Notes: generated from the sequence alone by a model not told the origin. A stretch of 64,000 bases of DNA from Fagopyrum homotropicum (GCA_033239125.1 BSWB01000001.1:113516916-113580915), one strand, 5' to 3'; positions 30,481 through 42,823 are shown, counted from the stretch's first letter. Program-made: numbers and translations.

Positions 30481-33172
30481 TGTAACATCCGGAATTTCTA
30501 TTCCGGGTGTCGAGGCATTTCCGAGTCTTCCGCGTCAGCGACCTAGTTTTCCCGCAGGCACGTGTGCTGAGTACCAGGATTTATTCCTAAAATCCCGCGT
30601 TGACCCCTCGTTTCCCCTATCCCGCTTTTGGACCTTTCGTTTCCATCTAAGGGGACAAGGGGCCAGTTGACCCCTTGGTTCCCTCCTACCTTTTCAGCCT
30701 TGTTGGATTCTCCCTCTCTCTCTTTCACTTCTCTCTCACGTTAGTCATTTTCCTCTCTACTCTATCTTGTGTTCTTCCTCTCATCCCTTGGTGATTTGCT
30801 TGTGGATGAGCTACGGTGAAGAAGGATCCCAGTGGTTGGTAAGTCTTCTCCCTCTTTCCCCTTCTTTTCCCCTGCTGAATATCCTCTCCTTCTTTCCCCT
30901 TCATCTATGGCCATGGATGTAGCTCTTGAGGAAGCTTTTCCTTAGATCCATTGCATGTGTGCGTTCTTGGCTCGATTAGGTCGTGGAGAGGAGCATAAGA
31001 TCATAGGTTGGTATTTGGAGAAGACCCAGCAAGAAGAGGGAGACATTGAAGCAAAGGACCATAGTCATAAATAAAGAAGACGACTTTCTGCTGCTCAAAC
31101 CGCGGGGGCGGATCTTCAGAGGCACGGGGGCGGACCAGGGCCACCGCAGGGGCAGCCAGAGCCACCGCAGAGGCGGCCACCAGGCGCAGGGGCGGATCCA
31201 GGGCGCCGTTGGGGGCGGTGACAGCTTCCGTCAAGGAGTCAACTTGCTTCCACGGCTGCGTTTTTTTCACCAGTAGGTTCCTCCCTCCATTCCTCTTCGT
31301 TCCTTCCTTAGTCTTATAGTTATTCTTAGTTAGAAGCATGCTTAGGTTGGACCTAGGACTCATGAGAATGCCATCTAGTGTTGCTATCCTTGGAGCCCTT
31401 ATGGCTTGGTGTGAGTGTTGAACTTAAGTTGTGTAAGCATGTTGGATCTTTCTAGACTAGATTGGCTCTCCTAGGCTATTGTTGATGATCATGTGAGCTT
31501 TAGGTTGTTGTGAGTTTCCTTGGCTTGTTGAGAGTGTCTTGAGTACCATAGATCCTAGGATGCTTTCCTAGTTTGAGAGTTGAGTGATCTTGCTTAGATC
31601 ACTAGGGTGAAGTCTAAGACTTCATGAGTGTGAGCTTGTGTTGATGAGTGTATTCATGTATGAGCAGGTTGTGTGCTTTCTCACTAAGGAAGCTAGAGTG
31701 TTGTGAGTTGAAAGACGAGGTAAGTCTCCGGACTTACTTAGCCGTATTTGATGTATTAGATTCATTGTGTGTTTGGTGGTGTGTAATTTATCGCTTTCGT
31801 TATATCCATTAAATCGGTAATAGGACCACCGACATGTATATATTATTTTGGCCCAAGTGTATGATAACGGGCGGTGACATCATCTGCCTAGCTCTTGCGA
31901 GAGTGTAGGAGGTTCTCGGCTACTAGCCCGTGTTGGTTAGACGCGGAGGTATCCGTACCGTGTCACAAAACTAAGTTGAATTAGAGCGGGATATGACCTA
32001 ATAAATAAAGATAATGAACCTGACTTGTTTGTTGAGCATGATTATGTGATGTTATGATGTATGATTGTGTATGTGTCTTCACCATGTCTTTAATGCTTCG
32101 AATATAGCTAAAGGGTTTAAACCGCTTGTGTAGATGCCCCGCAGGTTAAGGACGCCGCCGAGTGAGGTGGAGGAGTGGATAACCGAGGGTCGCTGTACAT
32201 TATAGGACGGGGGCGTTTTTGGGATTATCTTTGTTATTATTCTTATTTTGGATTATGGATTGATGTACGCTTCCGGATTTATGTCTTGTAGAGTTTTTGT
32301 GTTGTTCTGAGGACTCACCTGAGTTTCCACGTTGTACTCATTACTTTTCATTCTTGCATACATTACAAACATTTTCGAGTTTTACGCTTTTATTTGTGCC
32401 ATGTTGGAAAGGTCCGGTGAGATTGTTGTCAGGTTAAGGGTCGGGACCCCTTGTGTGGTCTCTACACCTGTACAAAACAAGGTCAGCCCATCCAGCCCGC
32501 CTGCCCGCCCGGGGAAAAACATGGGTATGAGCAGCAAATATGGCCCGTTCGGGCTTGGCCCGGTCCGACCCGCATTTTAATGGGACGGGTACGGGTAAAC
32601 TCTTTGGCCCGTGGATTAACCCGGCCCGGCCCGTATACAGTTTTATACATATAATATTTTTTATATATGTGTATATAATTTATATTATTTTGAGTGTTAT
32701 ATATTCTGATTGTTCATTTAGTTTGTTTGGAGTATTTTGACGAGTTACATTCGTCTGTAACACAAGATTGTTGGACTAACTTGCTTGTAATGGTACTTAT
32801 TTTTTTTTAGGTATTTGGACTTTTTATTTTTGTGTGTTGATTGTTATTGAACTTTTTGGTAGTGCAGTACACAAGTATAATTGGATTAATAGTGTGTATG
32901 AAATTTATTATACTACTTGTTTTGAACGATAAATTCCAGGAAAAAACACACAAGAAAATACATACGGGCCTTCCGGGCCGGCCCGGTAGCCCGCCCACTT
33001 TTACATGGGTGGACATGGGTAGCGATTGTGGCCCGGACAAGTCGGGCCGGGCCAGCCCGACCGCACCTTATGGGTAGAGTTTTTAGGTATGGCCCGACCC
33101 GAGCCCAGATTTATACAAGTTTAGTGGTCTCGCTCGTAGCATTTTGATATCCCGTGGATTCGGGGTGTTACA
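30481..33172 (+). repeat. 5' LTR of element E (with MITE inside)
   Basis: 2692 bp, of which 661 bp plus an 8-bp duplication is a later MITE. It also lacks about 45 bp near 31960 that the 3' LTR has at about 55640-55690. LTR ends GGGGTGTTACA. Confidence 0.9.
32463..33123. mobile_element. Non-autonomous hAT-like MITE
   Basis: 661-bp insertion flanked by an 8-bp duplication GTGGTCTC (32455-32462 and 33124-33131). The 3' LTR of E at about 56186-56200 gives the empty site with a single copy. Ends are imperfect inverted repeats (TACACCTGTACAAAA against TAAACTTGTATAAAT). GC-rich GGCCCGG/CCGGGCC runs lie beneath both ends and the centre is AT-rich. The 8-bp duplication and this end structure fit the hAT superfamily. 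No coding capacity. Confidence 0.82.
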
Positions 33173-33175
33173 AAG

Positions 33176-33195
33176 TGGTATCAGAGCCCTAGGTT
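33176..33195 (+). other. Primer-binding site of element E (tRNA-iMet)
   Basis: TGGTATCAGAGCCCTAGGTT, three bases after the LTR end; the first 13 bases are the standard initiator-Met primer site. Confidence 0.92.
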
Positions 33196-33561
33196 GACAA
33201 CAATGGCACTCGCAACCTTCTAAAGGCCGAATGAGGAATAAACAGAACCCCACGGGTTTTGACATTTTTGTTTTTAAATTCATATGCATGAGTCGAGATT
33301 GGGTTAGAATGTACGGAACCACCACTCCTCACGCAAACATCGGCGACTTAGATTTCTAGATTTAATGTATGTAAGTATGTATATATATTTACCTAGTTAT
33401 CTATAAATATGTGAATGGCCTTAGGATTGTTTTTGGACTTGCATGCACCTAGCTATGCATGTGACCTTAGGGTATTGGGCTTTTACGCCTTGGTTGTGTT
33501 TTGGATTTCGGCTCCTTTCGTTTATGCTTTATAAGTTCCTTTCATATTAAGTATTACAAAT

Positions 33562-33565
<4 letters not shown>

Positions 33566-33614
<49 letters not shown>
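33566..33614. repeat. (TA)n microsatellite
   Basis: About 49 bp of nearly pure TA in the leader of element E. Confidence 0.95.
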
Positions 33615-33655
33615 GCCGACTTATATAAATATAAACAAACGCGAAACGATATCAA

Positions 33656-34549
33656 ATGGCACGTACGAGAGCTACCGCGTATGTAGGACCCGCCATGGGT
33701 AACCACCTCTACCTCCTACCGTCTCGAGACGGGGACGAGTAGGGAGACCTCCAGGCACGAGAGGTCGCGGACGTATCCCCATTGCGGACCCACCAGTTAT
33801 GGATCCGCCACCAGTTGAGGTTCCCGTGAAGGATGTGGTAGAGAGTATCATTCCCGATGTTGGAGAGAGGACAGTGGTAAGGTCCGGGGCACATAGTTCC
33901 CCATCTGCTAGGACCGGAGGAGCATTGATTGGGGCTACTATTTTTGAGGATTACGTACGCCGAGTTGAGGAGGCGTTTAGGACTAGAGCACCACCTCCAA
34001 CACCACCGGTGCCGGTACCTACACCTGTACCTGCACCGGCGAGATTAGTCGAGGTCTCGTAGAGGGCTACCCAGATCAGAGCTGCACCAGAGATAGTTGC
34101 ACCGACGGTAGTTGCACCTGAGCCGGTTGTGGAGATTGCTAGGACTAAAGACGAGCTGAGGTCTCCTAGACCCGATTCATGGTTTAAGGCTTTCAACCAA
34201 CAGCATGTACCCTACTTCGACGGGAAGGTAGGGTTAGAGATGGAGCATTGGATTGGGCATGTGGAGTCAGCATTCCAGGCGATCCGTTGCTCGGAGGAGA
34301 GGCATGTGGAGATAGTCCAGACCTTGTCCAGAGAGGAGGCTCAGTATTGGTGGAGGTCGGTGAGAGGAGGTGTGACCAGGATGGACCAGCTGTTGTGTCT
34401 CGTGAGAGCGACATTCTGCCCGGATTCACTGCGGAGAGACAAAGTACAGGATTTCTTAGAGGCAGGCTTTGACGTTTTAGAGCTGAGTTAGCATTGTTGG
34501 GGCCGTTGCACCTCCAGCGGACCTGCATGTCTATCTCTTTTTCAGGAGA
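33656..34549 (+). pseudogene. gag: gag of element E, N-terminal part
   Basis: Starts around ATG 33656 (MARTRATAYVG), with a stop and frameshift before 33799. Recognisable gag from about 34130: SWFKAFNQQHVPYFDGKVG, MEHWIGHVESAFQAI, SREEAQYWWRSVRGG. A stop at about 34062 and a frameshift near 34490 disrupt it. The coding region is cut at 34549/34554 by element F and resumes at 46068. The N-terminus is proline-rich (PPPTPPVPVPTPVPAP). Confidence 0.75.
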
Positions 34550-34554
34550 CTGAG
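34550..34554 (+). repeat. Target-site duplication of element F, left copy
   Basis: CTGAG, repeated at 46068-46072. Confidence 0.9.
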
Positions 34555-36318
34555 TGATAGCATGAATTATAGTCTATATTTTGAGGTTTGTTTGGACGTT
34601 TTATCTTCAATAATCTGCATGTTAGCATGTATAATATGTGATTATATTACCATTTCATCTACCTTTGCGGGAATCGAGGTCTACACCTAGTTTTGCTGTA
34701 ATTGTAGGTAAAATGGCACGTTTTGCATCAAAAAGGCACAAATGGAGCTATGGAGTCATTGGAGCTACATTGAGGAGCATAAGGAACCATCCAGGAAGCA
34801 TAGCCATGGATTAAGATTCACTTTGGACCAGTTTTGAGAGATTTCACATTCAGTTGTGACTCACCTCGGTTGACCAGAGATTCATCTCGACCGAGGTGAT
34901 CCAGAGACGCCGATTCGACCGAGGCGAACACCTAGGACGCGGCGAGAATATTTTATTCTTGGCTGAGATCTTTTATCTTTGGAAGGTGATCTTATATTTT
35001 TGGGCTTAACTCCTGGAAGGAAGAAGATCTTATATTTTACCTATTTTTATAGGAAAAGATCTTTCTAAGATATTTTATTTTTGGAGGGTTATTTTCCTAT
35101 AAAAAGGGTTGGATTTCCACAAATCCAAGATCCCGCTTACACCGAAAGATCCGCTATCACCTCCTCTTATCTAGCATACATCACCGCAGCCATACTCCAG
35201 TTGGGAGTTTTGAAGAACCTTTTTGAAGGTTGAAGGAAGATTGAAGATCATAGCTTTTATAGCTTTTTGGAGGGTTTTGTAAGATTGTCTTTAATTCCCT
35301 CACTTGTTGTCTTGTCTTGTTGGCTTGCTATCCAAGGAACACTTTTGTTGTGATATTTGATTCAGTTATTGAAGTCTTTTTCGTTAAATTCTTCTTGTTC
35401 AAATATTCACCTTCTTCCCATATATTTAATACTTTCATAATGATGATGAGTGGCTAATTTCCTTGTGTGATTCTAGGGTGATTGGCTGAAGGTTGTGGGA
35501 AAAAAATGATAGAATAATCTTGGATTCCAGTAGGACCCTGAAAGTTTGAGTCTTTAACCTTAACCCTAAGCATCTCGTTCAGTCGATGAACATCTCGGTC
35601 GGGGTGGAATTTAGCTGACCGAGGTGACTTGTCTGATCTTAAACTGAGAGTTAAGTGTTAGAGTTTGCCAAATCCTATTCTTATTACACCTTTCCTGGTT
35701 CAAAGCAAGCTTAGGATGAGACTTACCCGGTAATTCCTTAGTTTGTGTACCAACGATCATAAGTGTAGGTAATAAAAGTTTATCCTTTATTGGGGTTTGA
35801 GTGTGCTTCCATCCCATCTTTGTGAGTTAGCCTGAGACTTACCCGGTAAAGGTTGATTCTATTCCCTTAGATGGTGTGTTAGTTTGAGGTAATAGTTCTT
35901 TATCTTAATTCCTTGAGACTTACCCGGTAATAGGAGTTACGGTTTTGGATTAGTGAGTAGTGAGACTTACCCGGTAATCTACTCCACTTTAGTAACACCT
36001 TCCCCTTGCAAAAATCTCAGCTTTATCCGCTTTTCTTTAGATCTTGAGTTGGAACCACAACTAGATGCTTTAATCCCTAGAATTGCATGTTTGCTTATTG
36101 ACTTCTTATTCATCTTTGATTGTGTTAATTGCTCTTTGTGGTTAGTATTCACGAAGCTTACCGTTACTGACTTTGTTTCACCGAGTCCCTGTGATCGACC
36201 CCTGGAATTTCTTGCTTTTTACTACGATTGACCCGTACACTGTGGGTTCGCTTCCTTGTTTTAAGCTTAAGTCTAGGGTTATAAATTTAAAGCTTGCACA
36301 CACCGTTTGGAGCGAACA
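34555..36318 (+). repeat. 5' LTR of element F
   Basis: Begins TGATAGCATGAATTATAG, ends TTTGGAGCGAACA. TATA box TCCTATAAAAAGGG at 35096-35109. CATCTCGACCGAGGTG word at 34883-34898. Four GAGACTTACCCGGTAA repeats near 35717, 35831, 35921 and 35965. TACACTGTGGGTTCGC near 36236-36251. Confidence 0.93.
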
Positions 36319-36324
36319 AGTTTT

Positions 36325-36342
36325 TGGCGCCGTTGCCGGGGA
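36325..36342 (+). other. Primer-binding site of element F (tRNA-Asp)
   Basis: TGGCGCCGTTGCCGGGGA, a perfect match to the tRNA-Asp complement. Confidence 0.92.
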
Positions 36343-36444
36343 CTTGGTCTAGACCGAGTCGGTACGGTTTGCTCTTGGGGCGCTTGCCCCCGTGTCATCT
36401 AACCACTCTACTTGAGTGACTTTTGCAGGTTCTTTCTTAGGTAT

Positions 36445-39210
36445 ATGCGAAGAACCCGCACTGGGAAGGAAATCGTTCCTTACGATCCCGAACCAGAAAA
36501 GACATACAAGCGACGCTTAAGAGAAGCGAAGATGGCCCAACAAGACGACCGCGATCTTGCGGCCGAATTGAAAGAGATGCTAGAGCTGCTACGTCTCAGC
36601 AAAGAAGAACTAAGGCAAGAGAAAGAAGAGAATCGCACCAGGACTGCAGAAATCGAAGCGGAGATAGCAGTCATACGAAACCAGATTCTACTTCGACCGA
36701 GGGAAGATCCCCCTGTTGATCCTCGACCGATGCAGGATCCCGTAGCTGACCCTCGACCGAGGCAGGTTCCAGTACCTGACGCCCCGGCCGATGTACTTCC
36801 ACCTCGGAGACCAGTCCGAGATGTTCTTCTTGCAGGAATCCCGCAAACCCTAGGTCAAAGGATGGACCCTAATCAACAACTGAGGCGTCCAGGAGTCAAC
36901 CTAGGAGATCCAGCAGACCATGACTACGAACTTCGACCGCAAGTTCTATCCATGATTCGCCAATGCCAATTCGGAGGGATGGAGAAGGAGTCACCACATC
37001 AACATCTTCAAAACTACGAGATCTTGATGGAAACCTTGCGACCTTCCAGAATTGAAAATAACAACTACAAGCTAAGACCTTTTTACTTTTCTTTAAAAGA
37101 TAGAGCTCTTACTTGGTATCAATCTCTTCCTCCAGGTAAAATTAGCACATGGGAGGAGATGACTGCAGAATTCTTGACCAAATTCTTTCCCCCCTCAAAG
37201 ACCGCTGAAATGAGAGGGAAGATCAATGCTTTCATTATGAAGGACAAGGAGAGCTTGTCCAAGTCATGGGAGCGGTTCAAGGACATCCTTTTGGATTGCC
37301 CACATCATGGGATTCCAAAGATCGAGTTGTTGGAGATCTACTTCAAAGGACTGGACGGAAGCACCCAGTTCAATCTCCAACTACTCTCCGCCGGTACCTT
37401 TATGGACATGGTGATTGATGAGGTTTGGGACTTCATTGAGAAGCAAGCCTTGCACATGGAGAAGTACACCCACCAAGGAGCTGAAGGTGGAGTTAGAAGA
37501 GTCAACTTTCAAGAGACTCAATCCAACCACAATCAACTCACGTCTTTGAATAATGACGTGAAGCAACTAAAGGAACTCTTGGTTGCTCAAACCAAGAAGG
37601 AAGAGCAAGGACAAAGGAACAACAACAACAACGGGTACCGTAACAACAACAACGGTCCCCGAAACAACAACTACAACAACAACAATAGAGGGACCAATAG
37701 CAATAATTGGAGGACGAACAATCAAAACAACCAGAATCCTGGTAACAATTATTCTAAATCCAACTCTAATAATTCCTCTAACCCTTTCCTCTCTTCTCCT
37801 TCTTCTTCTTCTTCTACTCCATTAAAAAGCCAAGGGCAAGGATCAAGTTCGTCTCAGCCAGAAAAGAAAGACACGGTTCTGGAAGCCATCTTGATCAAGC
37901 TTAGCGCTATGGAGAATTCTATGACTTCATTTTCTAGGGCCCAAAAGTCCTTCGAACAACAACTTGCGAGTAGAGCGAATGAAGCGCCAAGAGATCCAGG
38001 GAAGCTTCCAGCAAAGACGGAGAGCAACCCTAAGGGCCAATGCATGGCAATAACGACGAGGAGTGGACTTAAAACTGCAGATCCAGTACCTCGTTCAACG
38101 CAGACCACCTCGGTCCAGGTCCAGTCGAAGAACACATCGACCGAGATGCCAACCGAGGCGGGGCAACAGAAAGCGGAGGGGAAAACTGAAGTTTATGTTC
38201 CACCTCCTGCATACAAACCACCACTTCCATTCCCTCAGTCCAGGGCCAGAGCACATCTAGACAAGCACTTTGGTAAGTTCCTTGACTTGATGAACAAGCT
38301 GCATATTAACATTCCTTTTCTTGATGCTATTCTAGGAATGCCCGCCTATGGGAAATTCTTAAAGGAGATTCTATCAAGGAAAAGGAAATTGGAAGACTTT
38401 GGTGAAGTTAGGATGACATCTAAATCCTCGGAGCTTATTAAGATCATGAAGGAGAAGATGCCACCTAAGTTAAGAGATCCCGGCTCATTTAGCATTCCCA
38501 TTCAAGTTGGGGATGTCACTTGTGAAGCCCTTTGTGATCTAGGAGCCAGCGTGAGCATCATTCCGCTGGAGCTATGTACGAAGATCGGACTTGGAGAGCC
38601 CAAGCCGGTCAAAATTCGACTTTATATGGCGGATCGCTCCATTACCCATCCCGTGGGCATCTTGGAGGACGTTCCGGTCAAGTTAGGTAACTTCTATCTA
38701 CCTATAGATTTTGTCGTGCTTGACATTCCCGTAGATTATCCTGTTCCTATTATTCTCGGGAGGCCATTCCTAGCAACTTTGGGTTGCAATGTGGATTACA
38801 AGAACGCCAAGTTGAAATTCAACATTGGTGGCGATGAGGTGGAGTTCGCACTACTTGCAGCCATGAAAGGGGAGCTGCTAACTGATGATATCTTCAACAT
38901 CTACGATGAAGAAGAATCAAGAGAATTGGTGAGCTCTATCCTTATTACCGATCCACTCGAAAGAGTTCTAAGTTTTAGTTTAAAAGAGGAAGGTATAGAT
39001 GCTTCTTGTGATGCAGATATACGGAGCTTGAAGGCGCTGGAAGAAGATCCAGGAGCTAAAACTGAGAAGCTAATCCAGGAGACGAAGATCTCCAGTTTCG
39101 GTTCCAGTTGCAGTACCTCGACCGAGGCACTTCCTGGACTGAGCGAGGCGACTGAAGAACATCTCGGTCAACGCCTCTGCACCTCGACCGAGGTCGATGG
39201 CGAGATGATG
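36445..39210 (+). CDS. gag-pol: gag-protease of element F, fused in frame to integrase
   Basis: Start at ATG 36445 (MRRTRTGKEIVPYD), conserved with B and A. Gag core about 37090-37400; Asn-rich run at 37610-37700 (NNNNNGYRNNNNGPRNNNYNNNNRG). Protease active site DLGASVSI near 38540, ILGRPFLAT near 38755. Palindromic words fall in the gag N-terminus (36695-36765, giving DPRP-type repeats), gag C-terminus (38105-38165) and after protease (39115-39128, 39181-39194, read S-T-S-T-E). At about 39205 the frame passes straight from the protease-RT linker into pre-integrase sequence without a stop, so one open frame covers 36412-40218. Confidence 0.9.
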
Positions 39211-40589
39211 TCAACTGAGATTACTGAGAATAATAATCTTCTTACTCACTTCTCTGACATTCATCCTCAGTTGGTGGAACATTCCATCCGCCAACTTTCT
39301 GATAAGAACGGACCTTGGTATGCTGACATTGTAAATTATCTTGTTTGCCAGGAAACACCGCCCGGATTGACGTACTCTCAAAAGAAGAGATTCTTCAAAG
39401 AAGTACGACATTATTACTGGGATGAGCCGCTGCTATTCAAGCGCGGACCGGATGGGATGCTTCGTAGATGCATTCCGGAAGATGAGGTTAATAGCGTTAT
39501 ACGGCATTGTCATTCGCTTCCTTGTGGAGCACATGCTAGCACAGATAAAACATGCGCTAAGGTATTGCGTTCCGGTTTCTTTTGGCCTACATTATTTAAA
39601 GATGTACAAGCTTTTGTTGTCTCTTGTGATGCATGCCAAAGAACAGGGAACTTATCGAGGAGGAACGAGATGCCACTTAATAACATCCAAGAGGTAGAAA
39701 TCTTCGATGTATGGGGGATTGACTTTATGGGACCTTTCCCATCATCCGGAGGAAACCTCTATATCCTTCTTGCAGTTGACTACGTCTCTAGATGGGTTGA
39801 AGCCATTGCTTCCCCCACTAATGACGCCAAGGTGGTGGTAAAATTCCTAAACAGGACTATCTTTCCACGGTTTGGAACTCCGCGCATCATCATCAGCGAT
39901 GGAGGAACGCATTTCATCAACCGGAAGTTCAAGGCACTTCTATCGAAGTATGGGGTAACCCATAAGGTATCAACCGCTTATCACCCTCAAACTAGCGGAC
40001 AGGTCGAGATCTCGAATAGAGAAATCAAAGCAATTTTGGAAAAGACCGTCTCTAGAACAAGGAAAGATTGGTCCATGAAATTGGACGATGCTCTTTGGGC
40101 GTACAGGACCGCATTTAAGACCCCCATAGGTACCACTCCTTACAATTTGGTATATGGGAAGTCTTGCCATTTGCCCGTCGAATTGGAACACAAAGCGATT
40201 GGGCGATCAAATGGTTGAATTTCGACATTAAGGAGGCCGGCGAGAAGCGACTATTGGAACTCAACGAGCTGGAGGAGCTGCGTTTGAACGCTTATGAGAA
40301 TGCCAAAATCTATAAGGAAAGGACGAAGAGATGGCATGACAAGCGTATCGTCCCAAAGGAGCTCAACGAAGGAGACTTAGTTCTACTCTTCAACTCCCGC
40401 CTCCGCCTTTTTCCAGGTAAGTTAAAATCCAGATGGACCGGACCTTATGTTGTGAAACATGTTTTTCCTCATGGTGCAGTTGAGATATGGGGCGAAACTA
40501 GCGGAAGCTTCAAGGTCAACGGTCATAGACTTAAGAAGTACCAGCCGGAAACGCCGGTTGAGGAGGTTGCACCAATATACCTCATTTGA
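39211..40589 (+). pseudogene. Integrase of element F (one frameshift)
   Basis: Integrase with the HHCC finger (HCHSLPCGAHAST...CDACQRT, about 39505-39645) and the core DVWGIDFMGPFPSS, DGGTHF and TSGQVEISNREIK, so all three catalytic acidic positions are present. A 1-bp deletion near 40195 (after VELEHKA) ends the long frame; the C-terminal region continues in another frame to 40589 (LFNSRLRLFPGKLKSRWTGP, HGAVEIWGETSGSFKVNGHRLK). There is no chromodomain, as usual for Athila. Confidence 0.9.
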
Positions 40590-40630
40590 GACGCATCATG
40601 GTCCAGCTAGCGACCTTAAACCAAGCGCTT

Positions 40631-40648
40631 CTTGGGAGGCAACCCAAG
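40631..40648 (+). promoter_or_regulatory. Conserved post-pol hairpin (F)
   Basis: CTTGGGAGGCAACCCAAG, as in A and B. Confidence 0.7.
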
Positions 40649-41392
40649 GTATTGCTTTCTTTTCCCGTTTTCTAGTCTAGCTTAGATAGTTTGCTTTTGC
40701 TTTGTTTTGTTTGTTTTTGGCGTCCTAGACAGATAACAGAAGACATCTAAGGAAGGAGCATAACTGGAAGTTCAGAAGTTCGAGAATTCGAGAAGACGAA
40801 GTTAGATAGAAGCATCTCGGTTACTGTCAGACCATCTCGACCGAGTTGATTCTTGAGCAACTGAGGCGACTAGGGTTTCTGCAGAACCACCTCGGTCCGT
40901 ACCACCTCGGTCCAGTCGAGACCATCTCGACCGAGGTGACAGCAGATCCAGGAACAGTATAAAAGGGGGAAAATTTATTTTTTACCTTTTTACTCTCTTC
41001 GACTCGACCGCGGCGCTCCTCACCTCGCTTCCTCTGTTTTTGCTCGTTTTCGAAGATTTCCGCTTCCAAACTGCGATTGAAGAGTAGAGAATCCTATTGC
41101 AACTACAGATCTGCAAAGAAATCGAACGAATCGACCGAAAAGAGGTAAAAACAGTCGAAACCCTAACTCGTTCATTCGTTTCGATTTGGGCTTTGGTTGC
41201 CCTTGAATCTGCTGAGAAAAGGCTTAAGTACCCCATAGGAAGCAATTGTAGTGATTTTTGGGGGAAAAGAACTGGATTTCTGAGATTGAAATCGTAAACT
41301 GTCGCGCCTCGGTCCAGTCGAACTGCATCTCGACCGAGGTGATTCTTGAGGGCTGTCAGCGACCGAGGTGATTTGACAATAGTTGAGAGAAA
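40649..41392 (+). other. Post-pol leader of element F
   Basis: Noncoding, matching B 17168-17907. Family words at 40923-40938 and 41326-41341, with many half-words between 40810 and 41375. Confidence 0.6.
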
Positions 41393-42823
41393 ATGAGTTC
41401 CGATCGTCGCCTTGCCCTCAGAGATAGATCCTAACCCTCCCCTCCTTCCTCTTCTTCCCGACCTTACCGCCCGGTGATCCACGAGAGATGCCGGGTCGAT
41501 TATGAGCGTATAGCTAACCGTCCAGTGATTGCACCATGTTTTCTGGACGTGTCGGCTTTTGATTGCCTAGGGGTAGATGGAGACCTTAGGCGGATGATCA
41601 CTACAGTCGGGCTGGATTAGTTTACTGAGATCCGAGCCCCAGCTTACTTGGAGCCGACCCTAGAGTTCGTTAGCTCCTTCTCCTACCTCCCCACAGATCA
41701 GTTTGTGAAGTACCGGTTGATGAGCCGGAACTTCATAGTTCCCTTAGAGGTTTGGAGAGAGATTTTTGGCTTCCCTGAGCCCATCGCCACTGACTTCCCC
41801 TCCCGATCTGTAGCTAGGGAGTTCTGGGGGCAGATTGCCCATATTACTGAGCATGCAAATAGATGGCGCCCTGGAGATTCCAGGGAGAAGGTCATCTTCC
41901 ACCTTGCCTTCAGACTAGCCCATAGGATATTCAGCGAGACACTTCTGGCGCGTACTGAGATGCCCCAGAAGATCCGACAGGGCGAGCTCTTCAGCCTTTA
42001 TTGTATGGTTACAGGGGGTTTCCCAGACTTTGGCTTGATCTTGGCAGAGGACCTGCACAAGATCAAGGCTAAAGCGAAGGGAGATATCTACTGCGGAGGT
42101 CTAGTCACCTACATAGCTGCTTATCACGGGATGGACCTCAGTGCTTGTACGATGGTGGCGGCTCCGAAGCCGCTTGGATTGTAGGAGATGATCACTCGGA
42201 GGATTCTAGTTCCCCGAGGTCTGACCACTCCATATGTTGCTATGCCATGGGAGTGGACTGCGCCACAGGGGATCCGCTGGTCTGCTCAGTTCACAGTTTT
42301 TGATCCACATTATTGGCAGACAGCTTGGGCTCCGCTGATGGAGGATCATAGGGAGGCAGCAGCTGCCCCGGCTGAGGAGGAGGAGGATGACGATGACGAG
42401 GAGACAGTAGACGAGAGAGATGGTGGAGTCCCGATGGATACAGGGACGAATACTGCAGGTACGAGCGCGCCACCAATCATAGACTTGGATGATGAGGAGG
42501 ATACTGAGCCTGCACCTGCTGCACCTCCTGCTAGATCTGCTAGGCGACGGACACGCCGTCATAGAGATTCTGAGGCTCATTGTCGGATCGACGACCTGAC
42601 AGATCAGATGATAGATTCTTATGCTGCCCTTACTGTGGACATGCATGAGAGATTTGCTGCCCAGCACCGACAGATTGACAGCTAGACTCATCAGATGTTA
42701 GAGGGGCAGCACTATCAGCGCAGGATGATGGAGCCACAGTTCCAGCAGACTATGGGCTATCCGTTCGATCCGACTCAGTATCCGTATGTGCCACCACCAC
42801 CACCACCGGATCGAGACTATTGA
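41393..42823 (+). pseudogene. Post-pol (env-position) ORF of element F, disrupted
   Basis: Homologue of the intact ORF in element B, with the same start MSSDRRLALRDRS at 41393 and the same PPPPPP end at 42821-42823. It has at least four in-frame stops (near 41432, 41618, 42182 and 42683). The acidic EEEEDDDDEE run and Arg-rich patch are conserved. Family C-terminus and total length equal B, so decay is by point mutation only. Function unknown. Confidence 0.82.

Noticed and set aside
32463..33123. GGCCCGG-rich repeats considered as a tandem satellite or CRISPR-like array
   Set aside because: Irregular spacing, no unique spacers, and the 8-bp duplication with an empty site shows a MITE.
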